From positions 35,362-99,361 of the forward strand of contig JBGALL010000001.1 in NCBI GenBank assembly GCA_044223895.1: a stretch of DNA of 64,000 nt, given 5' to 3'. The position numbers and the translations under genes are program-made. The number at the start of each line of letters is the position of its first letter. Within the stretch, counting starts at the first letter, position 1. The notes under the pieces were generated by a model, which worked only from the letters and a program-made list of their open reading frames with translations, did not search any database and was not told where the DNA came from. Of this stretch, positions 25,487 to 34,367 are shown piece by piece. The stretch is from CAKZSU01 sp044223895. Its GTDB lineage: Bacteria; Patescibacteriota; Microgenomatia; UBA10105; UBA927.

Positions 25487-27253
25487 ATGCGTAAACGGCT
25501 CACTCAAAAAATCCCCTGGGAAAAAATCCTTTTTATTATCTTTTTCTTTTTTTCGTTTTTTATCATGGTCCATACATTTACCTATGATTCAAATAAACAG
25601 GAGATGCTGATGGCCTCTCGGGTTTGGAGTGATTTTGGCGCAAACATACCACTTATCCGTTCATTTTCACTGGGCGATAACTGGCCACCGGAATATGCAA
25701 TTTATCCTGGTGAAAAAATTCGCTACCATTTTCTTTTTTATTATCTTGTTGGGGCATTAGAACATTCTGGTGTCCGCATTGATTGGGCTATGAATATACC
25801 GAGCATCCTTGGGTTTTTCCTTTTACTGATTTTTATCTATAAATTAGCTAGCTTACTATTTGAACGAAAAAGTATTGGTCTTCTTTCGGTACTATTTTTT
25901 TTGTTAAATGGTTCCTTCTCCTTCTTAAAATTTTTTGAAAAACATCCCTTTGGTATCTCTACCTTGAAAGATATCTTTACATCGAACCAATTTTCTACCT
26001 TTGGACCTTGGGATGGGAATCTGGTTACTGCTTTTGTTCATCTGAATGTTTATACAAATCAACGACATTTAGCCCTATCATTCGCAATTGTATTAGCAAT
26101 TCTCTATTTGTTACTTAAATACCAATTTGAACAACAGACAATTTTTCAGAAAAAACAAACCTTGTTACAGCGGATAAAACAACGAACTGTGACAGCGTTC
26201 AAAGAATTGAAACCCACGACACATACCTTACTTATGGGGCTTTTTGCAGGTCTACTGGTGGGAAGTTTGTTTTTTCTGAATCATCCAGCGCTGTTAGTTA
26301 GTGTAATCTTCTGTGGATATTTGTTCATCTTTCATGGCAAAACTAGATTTCCTCTGTTTATCACCTTGCTAGTTACTCTTCCGTTCTTATGGTACTTCTT
26401 TCAAATAGCTGCCCCTGGTGGAACACCGACCTGGGAAATTGGCTATTTATCGCACAAACCATTTGAATGGAAAACATTTATAGAATTCTGGTTTCATAAT
26501 TTAGGTCTTCATCTGATATTCATTCCTATTGGGTTTGTCATTGCTCCCAAAAAAATTCGTTTCTTATGTATTCCTCTACTGATCTTGTTCATCGTCCCTA
26601 ATCTCTATCGTTTTTCGGTAGATATGATTAATAATCACAAATTTTTTAACTTTTTTGTTCTCATTGGAAATATGTATAGTGCCTATGTTGTAGTTTCTGT
26701 GGAACGATTTTTTTCCCGCCATATTGCAACCATTCGTCATAAAGTCGTTCGACTAAGTTTCTACGTTCCATTATCTGGAGTGGTAACAATCTGTATCTTT
26801 TTTCTAACCTTCTCCGGATTTCTTGATTTTATGCCTATCGTCAATGATTATTATTTAGTTCTTGATGATATCCCTGCCAATAAAGATGCTAGTTTTATTG
26901 CAAAGAATACCCCGGCAAATGCGGTTATTCTCAATAGTACCTGGTTTTACCATCCTGCATCATTAGCAGGGAGAAAAATTTATAATGGATATTCATTTTT
27001 TACCTGGTCTGCTGGGTATGATGCCTACGGACGAGAAGCTATTGTCAAAGAAATATTTCATTCTGATGATAAAAATCACATATGTAACTTGCTCTATCAC
27101 GAAAATATCAGTTACATAGAATTAAATAGAAATCCTGAGAACTTTCTCAAACCAATTAATCCTTTATGGGAAACCTTATTGCCATGGTACGACAATCAAG
27201 AAACCGGTGTACGTTTATTCAAAAGGAGCGATATTTGTGAAACCACGAACTAA
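25487..27253 (+). CDS. Multi-spanning membrane protein, putative GT-C type
   Basis: A protein of 588 residues with about eleven membrane segments, a first outer loop (SRVWSDFGANIPLIRSFSLGDNWPPEY...GEKIRYHFLFYYLVG) and a C-terminal soluble part of about 130 residues. The outer-loop features are close to the loop of DUF2298/YYY-like proteins, but no diagnostic catalytic motif is certain. Polyprenyl-linked sugar transfer is a reasonable guess. Its tail overlaps the next gene by 17 bases, so these two form one unit. Confidence 0.62.
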   Translation: MRKRLTQKIPWEKILFIIFFFFSFFIMVHTFTYDSNKQEMLMASRVWSDFGANIPLIRSFSLGDNWPPEYAIYPGEKIRYHFLFYYLVGALEHSGVRIDWAMNIPSILGFFLLLIFIYKLASLLFERKSIGLLSVLFFLLNGSFSFLKFFEKHPFGISTLKDIFTSNQFSTFGPWDGNLVTAFVHLNVYTNQRHLALSFAIVLAILYLLLKYQFEQQTIFQKKQTLLQRIKQRTVTAFKELKPTTHTLLMGLFAGLLVGSLFFLNHPALLVSVIFCGYLFIFHGKTRFPLFITLLVTLPFLWYFFQIAAPGGTPTWEIGYLSHKPFEWKTFIEFWFHNLGLHLIFIPIGFVIAPKKIRFLCIPLLILFIVPNLYRFSVDMINNHKFFNFFVLIGNMYSAYVVVSVERFFSRHIATIRHKVVRLSFYVPLSGVVTICIFFLTFSGFLDFMPIVNDYYLVLDDIPANKDASFIAKNTPANAVILNSTWFYHPASLAGRKIYNGYSFFTWSAGYDAYGREAIVKEIFHSDDKNHICNLLYHENISYIELNRNPENFLKPINPLWETLLPWYDNQETGVRLFKRSDICETTN

Positions 27254-29099
27254 AGTACTAGCCGCCATTTATTTTGTAATGATTCTGGGTGTAGCCGCTT
27301 TTTCCAGATTCTATGGAAATAATTGGGATCAAGGGCAACATTTAAATCCAGACGAACGATTTTTAACGATGGTCGCAACTGGCATGGAGTGGCCAGCAAG
27401 CGTGAAAGAATATCTCGATACAGATCGTTCCAAACTTAATCCCCATAATAACAAAAACGATTTTTATGTTTATGGTACCTGGCCAGTTATCTTGGTAAAG
27501 TTTATTGCGGAGAAAATGCATCAGGGAGATTATGGTGGACTGACGTTAATAGGCCGAATAATTTCAGGACTATGTGACATGCTTACATTAATGGTGGTTT
27601 TTCTCTTCGGAAAACGTCTTTCATTTCTGTTGAGAGCGAATGCTCAGCATGACAAGCGACAGACTGAACCTCGAGATTTGGTAATGGGACTTTTCAGTAT
27701 GGGGTTATATGGATTAATGGCTCTCCCTATCCAACTCTCGCATTTCTACACAACCGACCCTTACCTAACTCTATTCTTAACAATTTCCTTGTTTATCCTC
27801 TTATTCTCTCCTTCTTTAGGAACCGGAGTCCTGTTGGGAGTATCCACTGGATTCGCCTTATCTGCAAAAATTTCTGGATTCCTAATATTTCCGGTTATTT
27901 GTCTCTATGGATTGGTATATATTTTCCCTGAGTTGTCTTCGGCAATAAAAAGGTCCTATAGGAATAGTTTTAACACCGAAAAATCAGTGTGGAAAAGTCT
28001 TTTTAGCAAATGTGTTCAATTATTCATATTTTACTCAGTTTTTAGCGTATTTTTTTACTTGTCTTTTCGTTTACTAATGCCCTATTTATTCGCAACTCCC
28101 AATCTAATTACCGTTTCACTCAATCATAAAGTTTTAGACAATTGGAAAACACTAGAGGGCTTTAATAATGCGAACGCCTGGTTCCCTCCCAGTGTCCAAT
28201 GGATTAATCAAGCAAAAATAAGTTATCCTTTTTTTGATATTGCCTTCATCGGCTTAGGATTGCCCATGGCAATGGTATGTTTTTCAGGAATTCTCCTTGC
28301 CATAAAAAAAACTAAAAAATATTCAATCCTTTTACTTCCACTGGCAGTAGTCGGGGTCACCTTTTTTTATCAGGGAGTACAGTTTGGAATGAACATGCGA
28401 TATTTTCTTCCTTTATATCCTGTATTTGCGGTAATGGGTGGGCTTTTTCTCTTAACAGTCTATTCATCATCTCTATGGAAAAAACAACCAGTGAGGATTA
28501 GCAGTGGAATTCTTATAGGGATTAGTTTACTTATCTGGCCAGTTTCGTTTCTGAGAATTTACACCAGACCACATTCCCGCGTATCTGCCTCTGAGTGGAT
28601 ATACACCAACATCCCCCCCGGGAGTCATGTGAGTTACGAACATTGGGATGACCCACTACCACTAAATCTTCCTGATTACCCGGCGAGCAATAACTATCCT
28701 GGAGTAGAACTTCCAATGTTTGGCGATGATTCTCCAGAAAAATGGAAAGATCTTGAGAAAAAATTAGATACGGTAGATTATCTTGTACTTTCGAGTAATC
28801 GTGTTTATGGATCTACCGGTTCTGTACCCGAACGATATCCTCTGACAGCAAAATTTTATGATCAGTTATTTTCGGGGAAATTAGCCTTCAAAAAAGTTGC
28901 CGAGTTTACCTCCAGACCAGGTTTATCCATTCCAATAGATGCGTGTATCCCGATCCCCCTATTTAATTATGGATTTCTTGATACTCGTACCAAAGTGAAA
29001 CAACCATGTCAGGGAATTGAATTTATCGATGATTATACCGATGAATCATGGACAGTCTATGATCATCCAAAAGTGACTATTTTCCAGAAAAAATTCTGA
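27237..29099 (+). CDS. GT39/PMT-like membrane glycosyltransferase (GTG start)
   Basis: A protein of 620 residues beginning at a GTG. An AAAAGGAG Shine-Dalgarno at 27221-27228 lies about 8 bases before it; the longer frame from 27207 would lack this spacing. After helix 1 comes GQHLNPDERFLTMVATGMEWP, with the acidic DE pair in the place of the GT39/ArnT active site, and later KISGFLIFPVICLYG and NMRYFLPLYPVFAVMGG, the closing motif of the family. Nine to eleven helices are seen, then a soluble domain of about 180 residues ending with the stop. Probable transfer of a lipid-linked sugar outside the membrane. Confidence 0.72.
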   Translation: MKPRTKVLAAIYFVMILGVAAFSRFYGNNWDQGQHLNPDERFLTMVATGMEWPASVKEYLDTDRSKLNPHNNKNDFYVYGTWPVILVKFIAEKMHQGDYGGLTLIGRIISGLCDMLTLMVVFLFGKRLSFLLRANAQHDKRQTEPRDLVMGLFSMGLYGLMALPIQLSHFYTTDPYLTLFLTISLFILLFSPSLGTGVLLGVSTGFALSAKISGFLIFPVICLYGLVYIFPELSSAIKRSYRNSFNTEKSVWKSLFSKCVQLFIFYSVFSVFFYLSFRLLMPYLFATPNLITVSLNHKVLDNWKTLEGFNNANAWFPPSVQWINQAKISYPFFDIAFIGLGLPMAMVCFSGILLAIKKTKKYSILLLPLAVVGVTFFYQGVQFGMNMRYFLPLYPVFAVMGGLFLLTVYSSSLWKKQPVRISSGILIGISLLIWPVSFLRIYTRPHSRVSASEWIYTNIPPGSHVSYEHWDDPLPLNLPDYPASNNYPGVELPMFGDDSPEKWKDLEKKLDTVDYLVLSSNRVYGSTGSVPERYPLTAKFYDQLFSGKLAFKKVAEFTSRPGLSIPIDACIPIPLFNYGFLDTRTKVKQPCQGIEFIDDYTDESWTVYDHPKVTIFQKKF

Positions 29100-29121
29100 T
29101 ATATTCTTTAAAAAATCCAGC

Positions 29122-29130
29122 TGCTAAGAT
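29122..29130 (+). promoter_or_regulatory. Extended -10 promoter, near-leaderless start
   Basis: TGCTAAGAT; predicted start at 29137, two bases before the ATG at 29139. This supports the ATG over the in-frame TTG at 29136. Confidence 0.5.
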
Positions 29131-29138
29131 AGATATTG

Positions 29139-30716
29139 ATGAGTAAGAACATCATTGAATCATTTGTATTTCAGGGTACAGTTTTATTTTTATTTATTTT
29201 TCTCGCCTTCTTTTCGTCCGCAGTTGGTTTATATAATTCTGTTGATGCACCGCAGTTTTTTACCACTGAATCTATTCTCAACTTTAGAGATTTTGATATA
29301 TCTCATTTTTCTAATAGTCCTTTTTACTATACAGAACCTGATGTATTTTATCGAAACGATCACACCTACAACATTCGTGGGTATATGGTCAGCGTTCTGT
29401 CTATTCCACTTCATTGGGTATCGAAAGCACTTCATTCTTTTTACAATACCAGTTGGTTTGATGCCCAATTACATTCCGTAACTGATTTCTCATATCCTTT
29501 AGCCGTAACCTCCCTGTTCCCTGTCTTTTCTATTATTGGACTGTATTTCTTTTGGAAAACGGCTAAGGAAGTTGGCACGGACGCATCTGCCACCATTACC
29601 ACACTTATTTTGGCCTTTGGTACCTACATTTGGAAATATACCAATACCTATTCCCGACTAGGAGTTGATGTGGCTATATTAGGAATATCTTTCTACCTAT
29701 TCCATAAATCTTTTAGTACGAAAAATTTTAAATATAGTTTCCTATTGTTGGTGATGATTGCTATTGCATTTGGCGTCGATACTATTTTGTTTTTAAGCTT
29801 ACTACCTGCACTGATATGGAGCTTCATAAAAGTTTTTTCAAAGCAGAAATTACCAAGCAAACAGCAGAGTGTGCTATTGAGTATTCCAATCGTTTTAATC
29901 GGGGCAATTATCGGTGTGAATAAATATGTATACAACTCCTATATCAGTATTCAAACATTACAACAACCCATTGTGAAGCAAGCCTTACAAGAAAATGCTC
30001 GAAAAGCGTGGATGTCTACTCCACTGTATCCAACCCTCTATTGTGTATTGTTTTGTGCAGGAAAAATTCCTGGAGAAAGTTTTAGCAATTTTGAAAATTT
30101 TCCAGAAGAAATTCGAACTTTTGCTTCTTTGACATTTGCAGAAACAAACAATTTCTATGGAATTTTCACTGTTACCCCAGCATTTTTTCTCATCGTGGGC
30201 TTATTATTTCTTCGGCTTTCTGACTATGAACGAACGCTAGTAGGAATAGGTATGATAACCGTTGCCATTGGGGTTATTGCCAATGCAAAAGTTCTCGTCT
30301 TTTGGGGAGGCAATCAGTACGATATCCGATATTTTGTCCCATATACCCTCTTACTGGGATTTCCTGTGAGCTTATTTTTTTCTAAAGTCCAGAAATTACC
30401 AGGTATCGTAATAAAAAGCTTTCTCTATTTAACTGGACTAGGTCTAGCTATTAGTTCCATCTATATGGGGTGGTTGGGTGTGTTAGCAATGTATCTCCCA
30501 GCAGAAACAGGTGAAAATAGATTATTGGTTGCACCATCTGTGGGGGTATCGGTAATTCAGCAAATTGATCCAGCGGTACTATTCCGATTAACCTTTATGA
30601 ACTTCCCGAACATCTTGATCGGAGGAATTGTTGCTCTGTATATTCTCTGTTGGTGTGGAGCTATTCGATTTGCTATTAAACATCATGCCGCATTTTTTAA
30701 CCAACGGTACAAATGA
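29139..30716 (+). CDS. Multi-spanning membrane protein, unknown (GT-C-like layout)
   Basis: A protein of 525 residues with about eleven hydrophobic segments. The N-terminal outer loop (LYNSVDAPQFFTTESILNFRDFDISHFSNSPFYYTEPDVFYRND) and the late helix-adjacent motif NQYDIRYFVPYTLLLGFP resemble GT-C membrane proteins, where a basic-aromatic RYFVP motif precedes the last helices. The catalytic acid is not clear. Its 3' end overlaps the convergent epimerase gene by 34 bases. Confidence 0.6.
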   Translation: MSKNIIESFVFQGTVLFLFIFLAFFSSAVGLYNSVDAPQFFTTESILNFRDFDISHFSNSPFYYTEPDVFYRNDHTYNIRGYMVSVLSIPLHWVSKALHSFYNTSWFDAQLHSVTDFSYPLAVTSLFPVFSIIGLYFFWKTAKEVGTDASATITTLILAFGTYIWKYTNTYSRLGVDVAILGISFYLFHKSFSTKNFKYSFLLLVMIAIAFGVDTILFLSLLPALIWSFIKVFSKQKLPSKQQSVLLSIPIVLIGAIIGVNKYVYNSYISIQTLQQPIVKQALQENARKAWMSTPLYPTLYCVLFCAGKIPGESFSNFENFPEEIRTFASLTFAETNNFYGIFTVTPAFFLIVGLLFLRLSDYERTLVGIGMITVAIGVIANAKVLVFWGGNQYDIRYFVPYTLLLGFPVSLFFSKVQKLPGIVIKSFLYLTGLGLAISSIYMGWLGVLAMYLPAETGENRLLVAPSVGVSVIQQIDPAVLFRLTFMNFPNILIGGIVALYILCWCGAIRFAIKHHAAFFNQRYK

Positions 30717-31687
30717 GATATACCGTCTTTATAATTCATTGCTGGTTTCCAATGAATTTCCTGTTCAATCTTGGCTGTATTGGCTACAAAATATGGTTGA
30801 TCACCTGGTCTTTCTTTTTGGAGGGTTGTAGGGATAGAGGACCCCACAAGTTCTTCTATCATTGGACCAAACTCTTTCCAGATAGAGATGCTATTCGTTG
30901 CTCCCCCACCCATGTTATAAATCTTTCCTTTAGTAAGGTTAATTTGAGAGATAGCTGTATCATAGGCAGTAATTAAATCTTCTACCCAGAGGATGTCACG
31001 TACTTGTTTGCCTGTTCCATAGATAGTAATTGGTCGTTTGTTGATAGCTGCAATGAGAAACCAGGCTACCCATCCCTGATCTTCTATTCCCAACTGATGA
31101 GGCCCATAGATACATGACTGACGAAATACCAAGGTAGGAATATCATACATCCGTGCATAATCACGAACATATTGATCAGCAGCTCCCTTACTACAACCAT
31201 ACGGAGAATGAAAATCTAAGGGCTCTGTTTCATCTATGCCATCTGGTCGGTCCGGACACATATATCTCGTCTCGGTTTCAGCAATCTTGAGATGTTCTAG
31301 CCCTCCATATACTTTATTAGTAGAACTGTAGATAACAATTGGTGGTTTGGTACTCTTCCTAGCCGCCTCTAGTACATTGACTGTTCCCCAAGCATTTGAC
31401 TGGAAGTCATTCACTGGATCAATGACCGATCCTGTAACCGCTACTTGGCCGGCAAAATGAAAGACTATGTCAGCCTGTTGGATTGGTTGCAGATCAGCTT
31501 CTTTCCGAACATCGGCTGTAATAATTTCTACCGCTGGATAGGTTTTCTTTAGCCACTCGGCATTGAGGTCGGTTCCTTTGCGAGAGAAATTATCGAGGAT
31601 AGTAACCTTTTCCTTCTTTTCCAAATAAAAGGCTGCTGTATTAACCCCGATAAATCCCGCTCCTCCAGTAATAACGATATGTTTCAT
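30683..31687 (-). CDS. NAD-dependent epimerase, CDP-paratose/tyvelose 2-epimerase-like
   Basis: A 334-residue extended short-chain dehydrogenase: ITGGAGFIGVNTA (6-18) binds NAD, IYSSTNKVYG carries the Ser/Thr and SPYGCSKGAADQY the Tyr and Lys of the catalytic set. The stretch VFRQSCIYGPHQLGIEDQGWVAWF is the feature of CDP-tyvelose 2-epimerase-type enzymes rather than plain UDP-galactose 4-epimerase. It heads a block of minus-strand surface-sugar genes, with its start overlapping the upstream GT4 gene's stop by four bases. The exact sugar is not determined. Confidence 0.85.
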   Translation of the reverse strand: MKHIVITGGAGFIGVNTAAFYLEKKEKVTILDNFSRKGTDLNAEWLKKTYPAVEIITADVRKEADLQPIQQADIVFHFAGQVAVTGSVIDPVNDFQSNAWGTVNVLEAARKSTKPPIVIYSSTNKVYGGLEHLKIAETETRYMCPDRPDGIDETEPLDFHSPYGCSKGAADQYVRDYARMYDIPTLVFRQSCIYGPHQLGIEDQGWVAWFLIAAINKRPITIYGTGKQVRDILWVEDLITAYDTAISQINLTKGKIYNMGGGATNSISIWKEFGPMIEELVGSSIPTTLQKERPGDQPYFVANTAKIEQEIHWKPAMNYKDGISHLYRWLKNAA

Positions 31688-32823
31688 AGATTGTTTTCTA
31701 AAATCTTTTTGTAACTATTAAACGTTTTGTCGATAGAAAATAACTCAACAATAGTTTTTTTTGACTGAATAAAGTGCTTTTTATCTTGAACTATACGGAC
31801 AATAGCCTCTGCTAATGCCTGCGTATCCTTTACCGGAACTACTATACCCATTTTACTGAGGTGAACTACTTCACGTACACCATACAAATCACTAGTTACC
31901 ACGGGCACCCCACAAAGCATAGCTTCTACCTGAACGATTCCAAATGCTTCTGTACTATTAATTGATGGGAGAGCTAAGACATCCAGTATATGATAAAACG
32001 CCCCTATCTCCCTTTGACTAAGACTACCTAAGAATATTACTTGATCCTTATAAGACTCGACAAGAGAAAAGATCTTCTGTTTATATGATTCTTCACCGAC
32101 AGGATTCAGTGGACCGGCCATGACTATTACTACCTTTCTTTTCTTAAAGGCACTATTTAACAATGGTAAAGCTTCTAAAAGGTACTCTATTCCCTTTTCG
32201 GTTGCTAATCTTGAAGCTATTCCAATTACGACAGCACTAGTTGGTATAATCTTTTGTAATTTTTTTTGAAAGTTTTCATCCAGATGAGGAACAGGAACTG
32301 GGGGCAATATAGCTACTGTTTTATCTTTATAATTTGAAAGAAGAGGCATATGGTCACGATAATCGTTGGTATAGGTAACAATCTGATGGGATACGCCTAA
32401 TGTACAACGGTGAGATAGTTCAACTATTGTTTGGATACAACGATTCATAAACCCCGCCGGTAACTGAATTTCACAATGGTAGATTGAGATAACTCTTTTT
32501 CCTAATAATCTGCCAAGAATCGCAGGAACTATTCCTTCTAGTTGAGGTACATTAATCACAATTACTTCGTTTTCCCTTACTAACCGGAGGCAACGAAAAA
32601 ACCAATCTACAGAAAAAAACCCTTTGTGTAACTGAATCAGTGGGATAGCTCTATGAACCGAAACTTTAGCAATTTCTTCAGTAACCGGCAGGGTTGGTTG
32701 GTGACGAAGTGCCACGACTGAAACTGTATTTTCTTGGGCTAAATTCTCTGCTAACCGCTGGGCACAAATAGTTAAACCTGAAATATACGGGGCGTAGTAG
32801 GTAATAGAAAACAAAATACGCAT
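31684..32823 (-). CDS. Family 4 glycosyltransferase
   Basis: A cytosolic or membrane-associated GT-B enzyme of 379 residues. The N-terminal domain begins ILFSITYYAPYISGLTICAQRLAENLA; the C-terminal domain has IGIASRLATEKGIEYLLEALPLL (nucleotide-sugar phosphate contact) and the EX7E-type motif region PSINSTEAFGIVQVEAMLCGVPVV with both glutamates. It should transfer a hexose from a nucleotide sugar to a lipid-linked acceptor. It is four-base coupled to the downstream epimerase and lies 5 bases after the HAD gene. Confidence 0.9.
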   Translation of the reverse strand: MRILFSITYYAPYISGLTICAQRLAENLAQENTVSVVALRHQPTLPVTEEIAKVSVHRAIPLIQLHKGFFSVDWFFRCLRLVRENEVIVINVPQLEGIVPAILGRLLGKRVISIYHCEIQLPAGFMNRCIQTIVELSHRCTLGVSHQIVTYTNDYRDHMPLLSNYKDKTVAILPPVPVPHLDENFQKKLQKIIPTSAVVIGIASRLATEKGIEYLLEALPLLNSAFKKRKVVIVMAGPLNPVGEESYKQKIFSLVESYKDQVIFLGSLSQREIGAFYHILDVLALPSINSTEAFGIVQVEAMLCGVPVVTSDLYGVREVVHLSKMGIVVPVKDTQALAEAIVRIVQDKKHFIQSKKTIVELFSIDKTFNSYKKILENNL

Positions 32824-32828
32824 GGTAA

Positions 32829-33395
32829 TTACCAGCTTTTTTCTTTCTGTATATGCTCTAACGCCCGTTGAAGATAGGGAAATTTATATGGGTAGGGATA
32901 ATTTCTATCGAGGATGTTATAAATCCATAACAACTTGGTATCTGTTTTGGGTGAAACATGTTTCACAATATCTAAATTATCTTCGATAAAATAATCAAAC
33001 TTTTTTTCTTTAATCGTTCTTTCCTTATACATATGGGGCTGCTCATCGTTCTTATTAATTGTTATTGAACTAAATAAATCCTCAAGATCATTCTTTCTAA
33101 GCCAATGATAAAGGTTTTTTTGTAGAAAACTATACCTCGCAGTGACGAGGTGGGCTTCTATCTTCTTTTCTTGAGTCAGCTGTCTTAGTAGGTCAACTCC
33201 TATGGCAGGAAAGACACTTGATTCATGGAGGACGGTCCAGATAAATCGTTCTATCCCAGTCTGGGGAATATAAAATTTTGTTTTTCGTTCACCTAAAATC
33301 TTTCGCTTCACATAGGTGACAGGAGCTCTCCCTATTCGGAACGGGTTATATGCCAACACTCCATCAAAATCTATGCCTACCTGTACTTTTTTCAT
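32829..33395 (-). CDS. HAD-like phosphatase
   Basis: A protein of 188 residues from the ATG at 33395. VGIDFDGVLAYNP holds the motif I pair DxD; AHLVTARYSFLQKN is motif II (Thr); KFDYFIEDNLDIVKHV is motif IV. The layout resembles the NT5C/5'-nucleotidase-like HAD group. Because it sits directly after the UbiA-type gene (overlap by a few bases), it could remove a phosphate from a prenyl-linked sugar phosphate, as separate phosphatases do after decaprenyl-phosphoribose synthesis in mycobacteria; this link is inference. Confidence 0.75.
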   Translation of the reverse strand: MKKVQVGIDFDGVLAYNPFRIGRAPVTYVKRKILGERKTKFYIPQTGIERFIWTVLHESSVFPAIGVDLLRQLTQEKKIEAHLVTARYSFLQKNLYHWLRKNDLEDLFSSITINKNDEQPHMYKERTIKEKKFDYFIEDNLDIVKHVSPKTDTKLLWIYNILDRNYPYPYKFPYLQRALEHIQKEKSW

Positions 33396-33400
33396 GTAAT

Positions 33401-34330
33401 TTAGCCTCCAATACCGTAGACCACAAAGAGAACTGCAAAGGCCCACAAGCACACGGTAATCAATAGCGGTTTATCTTTAGTAACCACGTTTATGAGTACT
33501 TCTTTCCCTGAGTATACTAATTGAAGATATCGCATAATAGCATATAAGACAAAAGGAACAGTTACCATTAGCCATTTCCGACCAATAACCGAAAGTACAT
33601 AGTCATTGTAGCCTTTAAAAAATAATCCATTTTCTGAAACTTGTGATAAGAAGGTAAAGTAGGTATACGCCAAAAAAGCCGAACTCGCAAAAACCGCCAC
33701 ATAAGAGTCCAATATCTTTTCTGAGTAATGAAATTCTTCCTCTTTTTCCTTCCCCATTTTACTCGCTAAATTTTGAGCTAAGGACAGTTCACTTCTCCGT
33801 TTTCCGATAGCTAAGAGCAAAGATCCAGAAAGAACGGTTAAAAATAACCAAACAGACATGGTTACTTGCGACGCCTGCTCCCCCGCCATTATTCGGAGAA
33901 CATATCCAGATGCCAACATTAAGACATCAATAACCGGAATTCGGCGGAAGAAAAAATAAGATAGATAATGTAACAATACAAAGATAAATCCTATCAGTAA
34001 AAAAGACTGGCCAATACTAAAAGCGAGAAAAAATCCGGCTAAACCAAATAATAATGCCGATCCCAACGCTTGATTATAAGTAAGGTCATTCTTGGCAATG
34101 GGACGATTTTTTTTGTAGGGATGTAACTTATCACTCGATGAGTCCAGCAGATCGTTAACAATATAATTTGAAGATGATAATAAACTAAATGAGATCACCC
34201 CTAATGCTACTGACATGAATCTGTCGCCATAAAAGAATTTACCATCAAGTACTAACGGAACGAACAGACCTAGGTTTTTAATCCATTGTCTGGGACGTGC
34301 AGCAATAAGAATATGTCGAATAAGATCCAT
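33401..34330 (-). CDS. UbiA-family prenyltransferase, decaprenyl-phosphate phosphoribosyltransferase-like
   Basis: A 309-residue protein with about nine helices. AARPRQWIKNLGLFVPLVLDG (about 8-28) is the N-terminal signature of the phosphoribosyl-transferring UbiA branch, and NYIVNDLLDSSSDKLHPYKKNRPIA contains the NDxxDxxxD metal motif. Enzymes of this branch couple phosphoribosyl diphosphate to a polyprenyl phosphate, the first step to lipid-linked arabinose or ribose. The gene is the second in a minus-strand operon of glycan genes; the C-terminus overlaps no catalytic region. Confidence 0.87.
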   Translation of the reverse strand: MDLIRHILIAARPRQWIKNLGLFVPLVLDGKFFYGDRFMSVALGVISFSLLSSSNYIVNDLLDSSSDKLHPYKKNRPIAKNDLTYNQALGSALLFGLAGFFLAFSIGQSFLLIGFIFVLLHYLSYFFFRRIPVIDVLMLASGYVLRIMAGEQASQVTMSVWLFLTVLSGSLLLAIGKRRSELSLAQNLASKMGKEKEEEFHYSEKILDSYVAVFASSAFLAYTYFTFLSQVSENGLFFKGYNDYVLSVIGRKWLMVTVPFVLYAIMRYLQLVYSGKEVLINVVTKDKPLLITVCLWAFAVLFVVYGIGG

Positions 34331-34367
34331 TTATTCACCCAATTCTAACACATTTACTCAAGTGACT

